Shown here piece after piece: positions 1-8,936 of a stretch of 64,000 nt of DNA. This DNA comes from Criblamydia sequanensis CRIB-18 (GTDB lineage Bacteria > Chlamydiota > Chlamydiia > Chlamydiales > Criblamydiaceae): the NCBI RefSeq assembly GCF_000750955.1, contig NZ_CCEJ010000009.1:62001-126000 (forward strand), read 5' to 3'. The first letter of the stretch is position 1. The number at the start of each line of letters is the position of its first letter. The position numbers and the translations under genes were made by a program. The notes beneath the pieces were generated by a model, which did not search any database, was not told the origin of the DNA, and worked only from the letters and a program-made list of their open reading frames with translations.

Positions 1-2
1 AT

Positions 3-23
3 ACAGGTGTCTTCCAGGTATAA
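3..23 (+). CDS. C-terminal end of a probable acyl-CoA carboxylase carboxyltransferase subunit (partial)
   Basis: Only six codons and a TAA stop are inside the window, reading T-G-V-F-Q-V. Carboxyltransferase (beta) subunits of methylcrotonyl-, propionyl- and geranyl-CoA carboxylases typically end in a very similar G-[VI]-F-R-M tail. AtuA-like genes often sit next to such subunits, and here the AtuA-like gene starts 2 nt after this stop. The match is short and the identification rests on tail and context together; the upstream sequence would settle it. Confidence 0.35.
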   Translation, partial: TGVFQV

Positions 24-25
24 TT

Positions 26-1369
26 ATGAAGACCTTACGAATTGCAAATGCTCAAGGTTTTTGGGGAGATGATCCGGAAGCGGCTAAAAATCTTATGCTT
101 CAAGATAAGGGTATCGATTTTATAAATTTAGATTATTTAGCTGAACTATCTCTATCCATTATGGCCATCCAGAAAAAAGAAGGTAAGGGGCCCGGGTATG
201 CTGCAGATTTTCTAGAGGTATTAGTTTCGCTTGCCCCTTTTTGGAACGAAGGCAGAAAATTTAAAGTTATCACAAATGCCGGTGGTTTAAACCCTTTGGG
301 TTGTTTAGAAGCTTGTATCGAAAAGTTAAAGCCCATGTTAAAATTGCCTTTAAAAATCGCATGTCTTACAGGCGATGATGTCTTTAATGAAATAAGCCAA
401 GCTCCAAAGGATTCATTTAAAAATCTTGACAGCGGTAAATCTATCGGGGAGGTTCAAGGAAAACTTCTTTTTGCAAATGCATATATAGGAGCTTTTGAGA
501 TGGCCGAAGCCATAAAAAAAGCGGATATTATAATTGCCGGGCGTGCGACAGATCCAAGTTTAACACTTGCTCCTTGCATCGCTTATTTTAATTGGAATAA
601 AGAAGATTATCAAAAACTTGCAGGCGGCACGCTCGCAGGACATGTCATTGAATGCGGCACCCAAGCAACAGGCGGGTTTTCAACGAATTGGCTAAATGTC
701 CCGAACCTTGAGAAAATGGGGTTCCCCATCGCTGAAATTCAAGAAAATGGCGATTTTATCATTACTAAAGCAAAATCAACCGGCGGCGCTGTCACAGTTG
801 AAATTATAAAAGAGCAGCTTCTTTATGAAATTGATAACCCTTACGCTTACCAAAGCCCAGATGTCATTGTTTCTTTTAAAAACTTGCGTGTTAAAGAAGT
901 TGGCTTGAATAAAGTCGCTGTATATGATGCCCTTGGAATAGCGCCGGGAGATAAATATAAAGTCAACGCCGGCTACTTTGACGGCTACCGGATTGAGGCT
1001 TCTTTAACGATAAATGGAAAAGACGCTTATATAAAGGCTAAAAAAGTAGGCGAAATTATTCTATCACACCTTAAACATAAGAAAATTGAATTAAAGGATA
1101 GCTTTGTCGAATACATAGGAGCCGATCCGTTTTTTTGTAAGAATCCCAAAAATTTAGGCCAAGTCACTCTACGAATAGCCATAAAAACCGAAACTGAAAA
1201 AGAAGCCAAAAGATTTTCCAAAGAAATAGCTCCTTTAATTACTTCAGGTCCTCAAGGCATTATAGGCTATGCATCCGGAAGGGCAAAGCCAAGGCCTATT
1301 TATGCTTTTTGGCCAACCCTTATTGAAAAAAACAAAGTTCAGTTAAAAACCCATATCAGAGAGGTTTAA
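26..1369 (+). CDS. AtuA-family protein (acyclic terpene utilisation family, DUF1446)
   Basis: The 447-aa product has the hallmarks of the AtuA/DUF1446 family: an N-terminal NAQGFWGDDPEAA segment, a glycine-rich ITNAGGLNPLG stretch near residue 85, an AGRATDPSLTLAP stretch near residue 170 and a GHVIECGTQATGG stretch near residue 210. The family is named from geranyl-CoA degradation in Pseudomonas, but members are widespread beside acyl-CoA carboxylases and enoyl-CoA hydratases; the exact reaction is not established as far as I know. The stop shares one base (TAATG) with the next gene, which carries the small domain that is often fused to this protein. The setting points to a role in branched acyl-CoA breakdown. 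Confidence 0.85.
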   Translation: MKTLRIANAQGFWGDDPEAAKNLMLQDKGIDFINLDYLAELSLSIMAIQKKEGKGPGYAADFLEVLVSLAPFWNEGRKFKVITNAGGLNPLGCLEACIEKLKPMLKLPLKIACLTGDDVFNEISQAPKDSFKNLDSGKSIGEVQGKLLFANAYIGAFEMAEAIKKADIIIAGRATDPSLTLAPCIAYFNWNKEDYQKLAGGTLAGHVIECGTQATGGFSTNWLNVPNLEKMGFPIAEIQENGDFIITKAKSTGGAVTVEIIKEQLLYEIDNPYAYQSPDVIVSFKNLRVKEVGLNKVAVYDALGIAPGDKYKVNAGYFDGYRIEASLTINGKDAYIKAKKVGEIILSHLKHKKIELKDSFVEYIGADPFFCKNPKNLGQVTLRIAIKTETEKEAKRFSKEIAPLITSGPQGIIGYASGRAKPRPIYAFWPTLIEKNKVQLKTHIREV

Positions 1370-1725
1370 TGAAAATTGCTCTTTCTGAAATTGCTTATGC
1401 AAGAAGCGGTGACAAGGGCTCTCAAGCCAATATTGGACTTATTGCCTATAACGAAAAAGGTTATGCTCTTCTTGAAAAAAAGCTTACCCTTCCCTTGCTG
1501 CTTTCCTATTTTTCTCCTTTGAATCCAAACCAAATTATCCGCTACGACCTTCCTAACCTCTTAGCGTTTAATATTATTTTAAAAGGGGTTTTAAAAGGGG
1601 GCGCATCTGAGTGCCTATCTCTCGATTCTCAAGGTAAATCACTTGGACAAGCCTTATTAAATCTCGAATTGGAATTAACAGAAGACGAAAGGAAGGAAGC
1701 CTCCTCTTACAAGGAAACCAAATGA
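1369..1725 (+). CDS. AtuA C-terminal-like small domain protein
   Basis: This 118-aa protein begins with EIAYARSGDKGSQANIGLIA, matching the SGDKG-x-x-NIG signature of the small ferredoxin-fold-like domain found at the C-terminus of many AtuA proteins. Here it is a separate gene, coupled to the AtuA-like gene by a one-base stop/start overlap and to the crotonase gene by an ATGA overlap. It probably works in a complex with the preceding protein. The C-terminus is charged (ELTEDERKEASSYKETK). Catalytic residues cannot be assigned from sequence alone. Confidence 0.75.
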   Translation: MKIALSEIAYARSGDKGSQANIGLIAYNEKGYALLEKKLTLPLLLSYFSPLNPNQIIRYDLPNLLAFNIILKGVLKGGASECLSLDSQGKSLGQALLNLELELTEDERKEASSYKETK

Positions 1726-2495
1726 GTGATGCATTAGTAGAAAAAAAAGTAATTAATGAAAATATAGTAGCTCTTACCTTAAATCGGTCAAGCAAACGAA
1801 ACGCTTTAAATATTAATCTTTTAGAAGAACTTCATGGACATCTTGCGGATGAGTACGTTCAAAACTTCCGAATCCTTTTTTTATCAGCCGAAGGTCCCAT
1901 TTTTTCAAGCGGTTTGGATCTTGATGAAGCAACCGATGAGACAAAAATAGAAAAGTCAGCCGCGCTTTTAAACAAGGTGTATCTATCCCTCTATAAACGA
2001 AAGCAAATTACAGTTTCTCTATTGCAAGGATCTGCTTTTGCAGGGGGGCTCGGCCTTGCTTTAGCAACTGACTTTATTATTGCAGAAGAGCACTGTCTCT
2101 TTGGATTTCCTGAAACAAAGCGCGGTCTTATTCCGGCTCAAATACTGCCTTTATTAACTAAGTTGATTGCTCCAAATTACGTAAAAGAGCTTTTACTTCT
2201 CGGAGAAAACATATCAGCAAATAAGGCAAAGCAAATAGGTCTTATTTTTGATGTCGCAAAAGGCCAAGAGCTCTATCAAAGCGGCCTTGCTTTATCTAAA
2301 ATGATATTGAAAAGCGCTCCAATTGCTTTATCCTCAACCAAAGCGCTTATTCAAGAGGAAAGCGGCGATATTCCAAAAAAGCTTGAAAACAGTCTAAAGG
2401 ATCATGTAGCCATGCGAAAAAGCGAAGAAGCAAAAGAAGGGTTTAGAGCGTTTATAGAAAAACGCCCCCCCAATTGGGAAAGCTTGCTAACTTGA
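1722..2495 (+). CDS. Enoyl-CoA hydratase family protein, methylglutaconyl-CoA hydratase-like
   Basis: The 257-aa product is a crotonase-fold protein. The oxyanion-hole regions are visible as SAEGPIFSSGLDLD near residue 58 and GSAFAGGLGLALATD near residue 105. One catalytic glutamate is kept in FPETKRGLIPAQI near residue 133, while the first classical glutamate position (GGGCE in crotonase) is glycine here. That pattern and the ET[KR]-x-GL-x-PA sequence resemble bacterial LiuC-type methylglutaconyl-CoA hydratases of leucine breakdown. It overlaps the AtuA-small-domain gene by 4 nt, so the three genes form one translationally coupled unit. Its 3' end overlaps the convergent thioesterase gene by 9 nt. 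The crotonase assignment is firm; the exact substrate is inferred. Confidence 0.85.
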   Translation: MSDALVEKKVINENIVALTLNRSSKRNALNINLLEELHGHLADEYVQNFRILFLSAEGPIFSSGLDLDEATDETKIEKSAALLNKVYLSLYKRKQITVSLLQGSAFAGGLGLALATDFIIAEEHCLFGFPETKRGLIPAQILPLLTKLIAPNYVKELLLLGENISANKAKQIGLIFDVAKGQELYQSGLALSKMILKSAPIALSSTKALIQEESGDIPKKLENSLKDHVAMRKSEEAKEGFRAFIEKRPPNWESLLT

Positions 2496-2909
2496 GCTAT
2501 CCTCTCGATATTTATTGAGAGAGGCTCTTAGTTTATCCGGGATAGTCATTTTTTTACGTGTTGCAGTATCTAAAGTCACGTGAACCGTCTTTACCGTCCC
2601 AACAAGGTTCTCATCTTGATTGTATATTCTATAAACAATTGTAAACGAAGTTTCGCCTATATGCTCGCAAGCAAGTAAAACTTTTAACTCATCACCGACT
2701 TTTAGGTGTGCGTAATAATCCGCTTCACAATGAACAATGACAAAAACAAATTTTTCATGATGAAACACTTGGTCAAAATTATACCCCTCGCTTGTAACAA
2801 AATCTTCAAGTGCGTCATGAGCAAATCTGAACTGCCTAGCAAAATAAAGTAATCCGGCCATGTCGGTGTCATGCATTCTAACTTTATTTCGGGCTATAAA
2901 AAATACCAT
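2487..2909 (-). CDS. Hotdog-fold acyl-CoA thioesterase (4HBT/YbgC-like)
   Basis: The 140-aa protein begins NKVRMHDTDMAGLLYFARQFRFAHDALEDF, the typical start of 4-hydroxybenzoyl-CoA thioesterase-like enzymes, where the Asp in the D-T-D-x-x-G segment (about residues 14-16) is the expected catalytic residue. Length fits the single-hotdog family. It likely hydrolyses short or aromatic acyl-CoA thioesters in the cytoplasm and may release CoA when intermediates of the neighbouring pathway build up. It is transcribed away from the dehydrogenase operon across a 176-nt divergent spacer. The substrate cannot be read from sequence. Confidence 0.8.
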   Translation of the reverse strand: MVFFIARNKVRMHDTDMAGLLYFARQFRFAHDALEDFVTSEGYNFDQVFHHEKFVFVIVHCEADYYAHLKVGDELKVLLACEHIGETSFTIVYRIYNQDENLVGTVKTVHVTLDTATRKKMTIPDKLRASLNKYREDSSS

Positions 2910-3085
2910 TTCTTATCCTGCTTTGATCATCTTTTATCTATCATAAATTAGAATAAAATTTCTTCATGGAACTTTTGACCTTTCTAAACCTTTAACTAAG
3001 AAGCAAAAACCTAGAACTTGCGTCGGAAATTAAATTCGCCTAAGTTGAAAATGGTAAGTGATTATTTAAAAGTATTAGAGAATCC

Positions 3086-4171
3086 ATGTCTGAAATCCCA
3101 ACTGTCCGTTTTTTATCTAATGAGGGAGATCTCATTAAAGAGCCTAATATTAAACCTTCTAACGAAGTTTTGATTAGATCTTATAAGGCGATGCTTTTAA
3201 CTCGTCTTGTGGATGAACGCATGATCGTTTTGCAAAGACAGGGAATGATTTCCTTTGCTCTAAGCTCTTTAGGTGAAGAAGCATGCGCAGTTGCAAGTTG
3301 CGCAGCTCTTGATTTTAACGATTGGCTTTACCCGCAATATCGAGAAGCCGGCCTTTTATTTTATCGAGGGTTCTCTGTAAAAGACTATATTCATCATATG
3401 TTCTCTGATGGAAAAGATATTATTCTTGGAAGGCAGATGCCTAATCACTTCGGCTCCAAAAATTTAAATGTAGTCACGGTCTCTTCACCCATTGGAACCA
3501 AAATTCCCCATGCTGCGGGAGCAGCCTATGGAATGAAAATCCTTAAAGATAAAACCATCGCTGTCTGTTATTTCGGCGAAGGCGCAACCTCAGAAGGTGA
3601 TTTTCATGCCGGAATAAACTTTGCCGCCGTTAGAAAAGTTCCGGCCATCTTTTTTTGCAGAAATAATGGCTATGCCATTTCAACCCCTGCAAGAGAACAA
3701 TTTGCCTCGGACGGAATAGCTCCAAAAGGAGTCGGCTATGGGATACCGGCCTACAAAATCGATGGAAACGATTTTTTTGCAATTTTTGAAACGGTTCATA
3801 ATGCCAGGAAAGATTGTCTATTGGGGAAAGGCCCTTTTCTTATTGAAGCCATGACCTATAGACTCGGGGCTCATTCAACCTCTGATGATCCCACCCGCTA
3901 TCGATCCGAAGAAGAAGTAAAAAAACATTGGGAAGAATGCCCTTTGAAGAGACTAAGGCTCTATCTTGAAAAGCAAGGTCTTTGGGATAAAGATAAAGAG
4001 CAGGAAACAAAAGAGCTTTACCTTAATGAAATAAATGAAGCTATAGAAGAAGCTAAAAAAACAGCGCCTCCTCCTATTGAATCCTTATTTGAGCATGTCT
4101 ATTTTGAATTACCAAGGCACTTAAAAAAACAACTTCAGGAATGTCTTAGATTCTATAAAAAGGACGCATAA
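3086..4171 (+). CDS. bkdA1: Branched-chain 2-oxoacid dehydrogenase E1 alpha subunit
   Basis: The 361-aa protein carries the thiamine diphosphate/Mg signature GEGATSEGDFHAGINFA followed by CRNNGYAIS (about residues 164-200). Its loop AHSTSDDPTRYRS (about residues 266-279) matches the loop of branched-chain 2-oxoacid dehydrogenase E1alpha better than that of pyruvate dehydrogenase. The QYREAG segment near residue 92 also fits. E1 decarboxylates the keto acids of Leu, Ile and Val and passes the acyl group to lipoyl-E2. It is the first gene of an alpha-beta-E2 operon, with only 5 nt to the beta gene. The N-terminal extension of about 25 residues is normal for the family. Confidence 0.9.
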   Translation: MSEIPTVRFLSNEGDLIKEPNIKPSNEVLIRSYKAMLLTRLVDERMIVLQRQGMISFALSSLGEEACAVASCAALDFNDWLYPQYREAGLLFYRGFSVKDYIHHMFSDGKDIILGRQMPNHFGSKNLNVVTVSSPIGTKIPHAAGAAYGMKILKDKTIAVCYFGEGATSEGDFHAGINFAAVRKVPAIFFCRNNGYAISTPAREQFASDGIAPKGVGYGIPAYKIDGNDFFAIFETVHNARKDCLLGKGPFLIEAMTYRLGAHSTSDDPTRYRSEEEVKKHWEECPLKRLRLYLEKQGLWDKDKEQETKELYLNEINEAIEEAKKTAPPPIESLFEHVYFELPRHLKKQLQECLRFYKKDA

Positions 4172-4176
4172 GCGTT

Positions 4177-5154
4177 ATGGCGGAACTAAATATTATCCAA
4201 GCTTTAAATGAAACGCTTCACCAAGAATTTGAAAGAGAAAAAAAGCTTTTGACTTTTGGGGAAGATGCCGGCTACTTTGGCGGTGTTTTTCGTGTTACTG
4301 AAGGTTTGCAAAAAGCTTTTGGAGAAGAGAGATGCTTTAACACCCCTCTTTCAGAGCAAGGCATTATCGGGTTTGCCATAGGGGTTGCTCAAAAAGGCTT
4401 AATTCCGATTGCTGAAATACAATTTGCCGATTACATCTTTCCGGCTTACGATCAGATCGTTAACGAACTTGCTAAAATGCGGTATCGAACTGCCAATCAG
4501 TATTCAAGCCATGTCATTATCAGAACGCCCTATGGCGGAGGGATTCATGGAGGGCATTATCACTCTCAGTCGCCTGAAGCGCAGTTTCTTCATACGCCGG
4601 GGCTAAATGTCGTTTTTGTATCGGGTCCTTATGATGCCAAAGGGTTATTGACAACCGCCATTGAATCGAATGACCCTGTCTTATTTTTTGAACCTAAACG
4701 GTTATATCGAGCCTTGAAACAAGAAGTCCCAAGCGAGCGTTATACTATCCCTTTTGGAAAAGCCGAACTTGCCCGCGTTGGAAAAGATATTACCTTGATT
4801 GGCTGGGGAGCTGAACACCACGAAAATATGAAGGCCGCAAACGAATTATATAATGAAAAAAATATTGAAGTGGAAGTTCTAAACCTAAGAACATTGAACC
4901 CCCTGGATATAGACTCGATTGTGGCCTCTGTCATTAAAACAGGGCGGGTCGTGGTTTCCCATGAAGCTCCTCTAACTGCCGGGTTTGGAGCTGAACTATC
5001 CGCTCTTATCCATGAAAATTGCTTTATTTATTTAAAAGCGCCTTGTAAACGCTGCTGCGGATGGGATACCCCTTTTCCTCACACTTTAGAGAAGGAATAC
5101 TTGCCGGGAAGCGATCGTATTAAACAAGCTCTCATTGAAACTTTGGAATTTTAA
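4177..5154 (+). CDS. bkdA2: Branched-chain 2-oxoacid dehydrogenase E1 beta subunit
   Basis: The 325-aa protein matches the transketolase-like E1beta family in length and motifs: TFGEDAGYFGGVFRVTEGL near residue 26, the SEQGIIGFAIG segment near residue 59, and RTPYGGGIHGGHYHSQSPEA near residue 116, which helps build the thiamine diphosphate site with E1alpha. The C-terminal half has the ECLNLRTLNPLD-type transketolase-C region near residue 236. It follows the alpha subunit by 5 nt and precedes the E2 gene by 17 nt, so the three are expected to be co-transcribed and assembled together. Confidence 0.9.
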   Translation: MAELNIIQALNETLHQEFEREKKLLTFGEDAGYFGGVFRVTEGLQKAFGEERCFNTPLSEQGIIGFAIGVAQKGLIPIAEIQFADYIFPAYDQIVNELAKMRYRTANQYSSHVIIRTPYGGGIHGGHYHSQSPEAQFLHTPGLNVVFVSGPYDAKGLLTTAIESNDPVLFFEPKRLYRALKQEVPSERYTIPFGKAELARVGKDITLIGWGAEHHENMKAANELYNEKNIEVEVLNLRTLNPLDIDSIVASVIKTGRVVVSHEAPLTAGFGAELSALIHENCFIYLKAPCKRCCGWDTPFPHTLEKEYLPGSDRIKQALIETLEF

Positions 5155-5171
5155 AAAAAAGAACTCTCTTT

Positions 5172-6377
5172 ATGATAAAAACAATTAATCTTCCTGATAT
5201 TGGAGAGGGTGTGGTTGAAGGAGAAGTCATCTCCTGGCTAAAAAAAGTTGGAGATAAAGTTCTTCAAGATGAACCTGTCGTTACTGTTATGACAGATAAA
5301 GCTACGGTTGAATTGCCCTCTCCTTACCCTGGATTTCTTTCCAAAATTTTTGTCGAGGAAGGTGCTATCGCGATTAAGGGTAAGCCTCTCTACAGCATCG
5401 AAACAGCTGAAACCCCGGATAGTGAGTTTAAAGAACAAGAAACTTTAAAAAATGCTCCAAAAGAAAAAGTTCAGGTTGCTAAAGATGAACCTAAGGTTTA
5501 TGCAAGCCAAGAAGGGACTCTTAAAGCAACTCCCGATGTCAGACAAATTGCTAAAGAGCTTGGCATCGATTTAAGGGAAATTCAAGGAACCGGAAAAGAA
5601 GAACGCATCACCCTCGACGATTTAAAAAATCATCTCCAGAAAAAGAGAAAGAACCAGGATATATCCTCCTCTAAACTTTCAGATGACAAGCTTGTCCCTC
5701 TTCACGGCATCCCAAGACTGATGGCTGAAAAGATGGCTCTTTCAAAAAGAGAAGCCCCTCATTTTTCTTACTTTGAACAAATCGATGCGACAAGACTTTG
5801 TCAATTAAAGGATAATTTTAAAAAAGCAGGCTCCAAAGAAAATATCCACATCACCTTTATGCCCTTTATTATAAAAGCAGTCTCTCTATGTTTAAATCTT
5901 TTCCCGAATGTCAATAGCACCCTTGATATGGAAACTAAAACATTGAGGGTTCATAAACACCACAACATCGGTATCGCTATATCTACTGACCAAGGTTTGC
6001 TTGTTCCTGTTTTGAAAAATGTTGAAACTTTAAGCTTGGAAAAAATTATTCGCTCCTACGATGAGCTTATAAAAAAGGCGAAAGCCAATAAGCTTGAACC
6101 CTCTGATTTAAAAGAGTCGACGGTGACTATCAGCAATTTTGGCTCTTTCGGTGGAAGCGGCAGATGGGCAACTCCTGTAATCAATTACCCGGAAGTTGCC
6201 ATCTTGGCTCTTGCAAAAATTCAAAAACAGCCCATGATTAAACAAGATACTATTGTAATACGAGAGGCTCTAAATATTTCCTGGAGCTTTGATCATAGAG
6301 TTGTGGATGGCTTTTTAGCTGCCCATTTTTCTTCAGCTTTTAGAAACTATCTCGAAAATCCGGCTCAGCTAATTTAA
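5172..6377 (+). CDS. bkdB: Branched-chain 2-oxoacid dehydrogenase E2 (dihydrolipoyl acyltransferase)
   Basis: The 401-aa protein has the E2 layout. A lipoyl domain occupies residues 1-76, with lipoyl Lys43 in the TDKATVE motif. A charged linker follows, then a peripheral subunit-binding domain near residues 116-155 (TPDVRQIAKELGID...GTGKEERIT). The catalytic domain runs from about 170 to the end, with the active-site HxxxDG in FDHRVVDG near residue 376. There is one lipoyl domain. The complex needs an E3 lipoamide dehydrogenase that is not in this window and is probably shared with another 2-oxoacid dehydrogenase. The stop overlaps the convergent prpD stop by 4 nt, leaving no room for a terminator. 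Confidence 0.9.
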   Translation: MIKTINLPDIGEGVVEGEVISWLKKVGDKVLQDEPVVTVMTDKATVELPSPYPGFLSKIFVEEGAIAIKGKPLYSIETAETPDSEFKEQETLKNAPKEKVQVAKDEPKVYASQEGTLKATPDVRQIAKELGIDLREIQGTGKEERITLDDLKNHLQKKRKNQDISSSKLSDDKLVPLHGIPRLMAEKMALSKREAPHFSYFEQIDATRLCQLKDNFKKAGSKENIHITFMPFIIKAVSLCLNLFPNVNSTLDMETKTLRVHKHHNIGIAISTDQGLLVPVLKNVETLSLEKIIRSYDELIKKAKANKLEPSDLKESTVTISNFGSFGGSGRWATPVINYPEVAILALAKIQKQPMIKQDTIVIREALNISWSFDHRVVDGFLAAHFSSAFRNYLENPAQLI

Positions 6378-7798
6378 TGGATGAAATATTCCATAAATTT
6401 AGAGACGGGCATCCTAAAAAGTTCTTCCTCTTCTTCAAAAAGATCTAAAATTATGCCGGTTTTATTTTTTGAATAAAATGAAGCAGTATTTTTTTTAAAT
6501 TTATTGAGGATAAAAGGAACCGACTCTTCCCGTCTAGATTTATGCCCCAATGGAAAATCAAGATGTTCTTCAATGGGGTTAGTTTCACTTTTGAAAGTGA
6601 TTTTTATAGAGTTTGCGATCGAGCGAAGCTCGGGGTCTAAATATTCTTCGCTGAATTTCTTATTTTCGTAAACTTTCATTTTTTTAATTAACTCTAAAAA
6701 AAGCGGTTCATTTCTCTCTGCTTCATCTTCATAATCATCTGCAAGGAGACTTCCTTTCGCAAGACCTACGGCGACCATATATTGCAAGCTATGATCGCGA
6801 TCGGCCGGATTATGAAAGGGACCCGGTTTATTGATGATGCGATTGGCTGATTCTTGAGTTTGAATCTCTATTTTTTCAATATCGTGAAAGCGGTTTTTGA
6901 TTTTGGGATGCAATTTTATAGCGCATTCAACAGCCGTTTGAGCATGAAACTCCGCTGGAAATGACACTTTAAAAAGAATATTCTCTGCGATATAAGAACC
7001 TAAAGGCCGTCCTAGGGTTATCGGCTTTCCATTAAATAAAACATCTGAAAGACCAAATTTGTGGGAAGATAGCGCCTTTGGATATCCCATTTCCCCTTTT
7101 GAGACAAGGTAGGCTAAAAATACGCCTTTACTAGTCGCATCTCCGGCGGCCCAAGATTTTCTTGAACCCGTATTCGGCGCATGTCTATAAGTCCTTAAAG
7201 AGCCAACATCGATAAATGCTTGAGAAACAGTTGCCGCGATTTGAGATTCATCTAGCCCAAAAAGAAAGGCCGATAACGCAGAAGATGCCACTTTTACAAG
7301 AGCAATATGGTCAAAACCCACCCTGTTATAACTTGTTTCTAGAGCTAACACTCCTTGAATTTCATAAGCTTTGACCATAGCTTTAAGAAGATCTAATACC
7401 GTAGGGGCAGCTTTTCGTTTAGGCGATCTTGAAATGAAATCAGATAAAGATAGAAGAGCCCCCAAGTTATCGGATGGATGCCCCCATTCTTTTGCTAAAA
7501 AAGTATCATTATAATCCAGCCATCGTATTAAAAGGCCATTTTGAAAAGCAGCGTTGACAGGATCAAGGACGTATTTAGTGCCGATCACACGGCTGCCTTT
7601 CGGAACAATAGTTCCTTTGACAATAGGACCTAATAGCTTTGAGCATGCTTTAAATTGATTGGCAAGAAGAGCGCAACCCATAGCATCTAAAAGCGCTAAT
7701 TTGACAGATTTTAATGCTGTATGGCTAAAATCATGGTCTTTAGCAGTATAAGATGCTATTTCTTTTATGGTGCTATCATACTCTGATAATGGATGCAT
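6374..7798 (-). CDS. prpD: 2-methylcitrate dehydratase (MmgE/PrpD family)
   Basis: The 474-aa protein is a full-length PrpD. The diagnostic RWLDYNDTFLAKEWGHPSDNLGALL region lies near residues 90-115, and GSRKSWAAGDATSKGV near residue 207 is also typical. PrpD removes water from 2-methylcitrate to give 2-methylaconitate, which an aconitase then rehydrates. Its ATG shares one base with the prpC stop (TAATG on the minus strand), so it is translationally coupled as the last gene of prpB-prpC-prpD. No aconitase or methylaconitate isomerase is present nearby, so a housekeeping aconitase must complete the step. Confidence 0.9.
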   Translation of the reverse strand: MHPLSEYDSTIKEIASYTAKDHDFSHTALKSVKLALLDAMGCALLANQFKACSKLLGPIVKGTIVPKGSRVIGTKYVLDPVNAAFQNGLLIRWLDYNDTFLAKEWGHPSDNLGALLSLSDFISRSPKRKAAPTVLDLLKAMVKAYEIQGVLALETSYNRVGFDHIALVKVASSALSAFLFGLDESQIAATVSQAFIDVGSLRTYRHAPNTGSRKSWAAGDATSKGVFLAYLVSKGEMGYPKALSSHKFGLSDVLFNGKPITLGRPLGSYIAENILFKVSFPAEFHAQTAVECAIKLHPKIKNRFHDIEKIEIQTQESANRIINKPGPFHNPADRDHSLQYMVAVGLAKGSLLADDYEDEAERNEPLFLELIKKMKVYENKKFSEEYLDPELRSIANSIKITFKSETNPIEEHLDFPLGHKSRREESVPFILNKFKKNTASFYSKNKTGIILDLFEEEEELFRMPVSKFMEYFIH

Positions 7799-8928
7799 TA
7801 ACGCCTCTCAAGCGGAAGCCAATTTTGAGGAGGCGGACCGATGTAATGACTTAAAGGCCGAATCAGTTTATTATTCTTTCTTTGTTCAATAAGATGAGCC
7901 GACCAGCCGGAAATTCTTGCCATCACAAACATGGGTGTGTACATCTCTATTGGAATTCCTATGTATCGATATACAAGCGCACTATAAAAATCCAAATTAG
8001 GAAATAGTTTCTTTTCCTTCCACATAGTAGCTTCGATTTTTTCAGCAATAGCAAACGTTCTCTCATCACCGGCTTCTTGGCTTAAGCGTTCAGCCCAATC
8101 CTTAATAACAGCGGATCTTGGATCTTTGGTCGTATAAACACGATGTCCAAACCCCATGACGAGCTCATGGTTTTTTAGCATAGTTAAAATGCCGGTTTCC
8201 GCTTCCGCTTCATTTTTAAATCTAAAGATAAGTTCCATAGCAGATTCATTAGCTCCTCCATGGAGAGGCCCTCTTAAAGCGCCGATTCCACCGCATATAG
8301 CAGAATAGAAATCTGACATCGTGCTTGTAATGCTTCTTACAGTAAAAGTAGAGGCATTAAATTCATGTTCTGCGTAGAGGATTAATGAAGTATCTAAAGC
8401 TCTTATATGTTCCGGGCTTGCAGGATGGCCTAATATTAATTGCAAGAGATGGCCGGCTAGGCTATTCGCGCTCGTTTGCAGATTAATTCTCTTTCCCGTT
8501 TGATGAAGCTTATACCAATATAGAAGCATAGAACCTAAACAGGCAATCAGCCTATCGGGAATTTCAAATTCACCCCTGATCTTTTCTTCCGGCTCAAAAT
8601 GGCCCATTAACGAACAGCCCGACCTTAAAACATCCATCATGTTGGCATTTTTTGGAATCTGTTCTAAAATAGCTTTTAAACTAACAGGTAAATCCCTGAG
8701 CCTTGAAAGTTCTTCTTTATAAGCTAAGAGTTCTTTGGCATTCGGTAAACGACCTCTTAAAATAAGCCATGCCGTTTCTTCAAAAGAGGCGTATTTAGCA
8801 AGATCTTCTATCCGGTAGCCGCGGTAAAGCAAGCTCTCTTCTTCCGCTCCGCAAAGGCAAATAGCCGAATCCCCGGCTATAATGCCGGCAAGACCGCCCG
8901 TTTTTTTCTTATCTACTGATGCTGTCAT
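7798..8928 (-). CDS. prpC: 2-methylcitrate synthase (citrate synthase family)
   Basis: The 376-aa product is a short, type II-like citrate synthase. The three catalytic residues are visible in HGGANESAM (His, about residue 221), GFGHRVYTTKDPR (His, about residue 257) and NLDFYSALVY (Asp, about residue 308). The N-terminal SAICLCGAEEESLLYRGYRIEDLA segment is normal for the family. Citrate and methylcitrate synthases cannot be told apart with certainty by eye, but the position between prpB (8 nt upstream) and prpD strongly favours condensation of propionyl-CoA with oxaloacetate. It could also supply citrate. Confidence 0.88.
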   Translation of the reverse strand: MTASVDKKKTGGLAGIIAGDSAICLCGAEEESLLYRGYRIEDLAKYASFEETAWLILRGRLPNAKELLAYKEELSRLRDLPVSLKAILEQIPKNANMMDVLRSGCSLMGHFEPEEKIRGEFEIPDRLIACLGSMLLYWYKLHQTGKRINLQTSANSLAGHLLQLILGHPASPEHIRALDTSLILYAEHEFNASTFTVRSITSTMSDFYSAICGGIGALRGPLHGGANESAMELIFRFKNEAEAETGILTMLKNHELVMGFGHRVYTTKDPRSAVIKDWAERLSQEAGDERTFAIAEKIEATMWKEKKLFPNLDFYSALVYRYIGIPIEMYTPMFVMARISGWSAHLIEQRKNNKLIRPLSHYIGPPPQNWLPLERR

Positions 8929-8936
8929 GACAAACC

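Noticed and set aside
7798-8928. Citrate synthase of the main TCA cycle
   Set aside because: The position between prpB and prpD, coupled to prpD by TAATG, makes 2-methylcitrate synthase the better call, although dual activity is possible.
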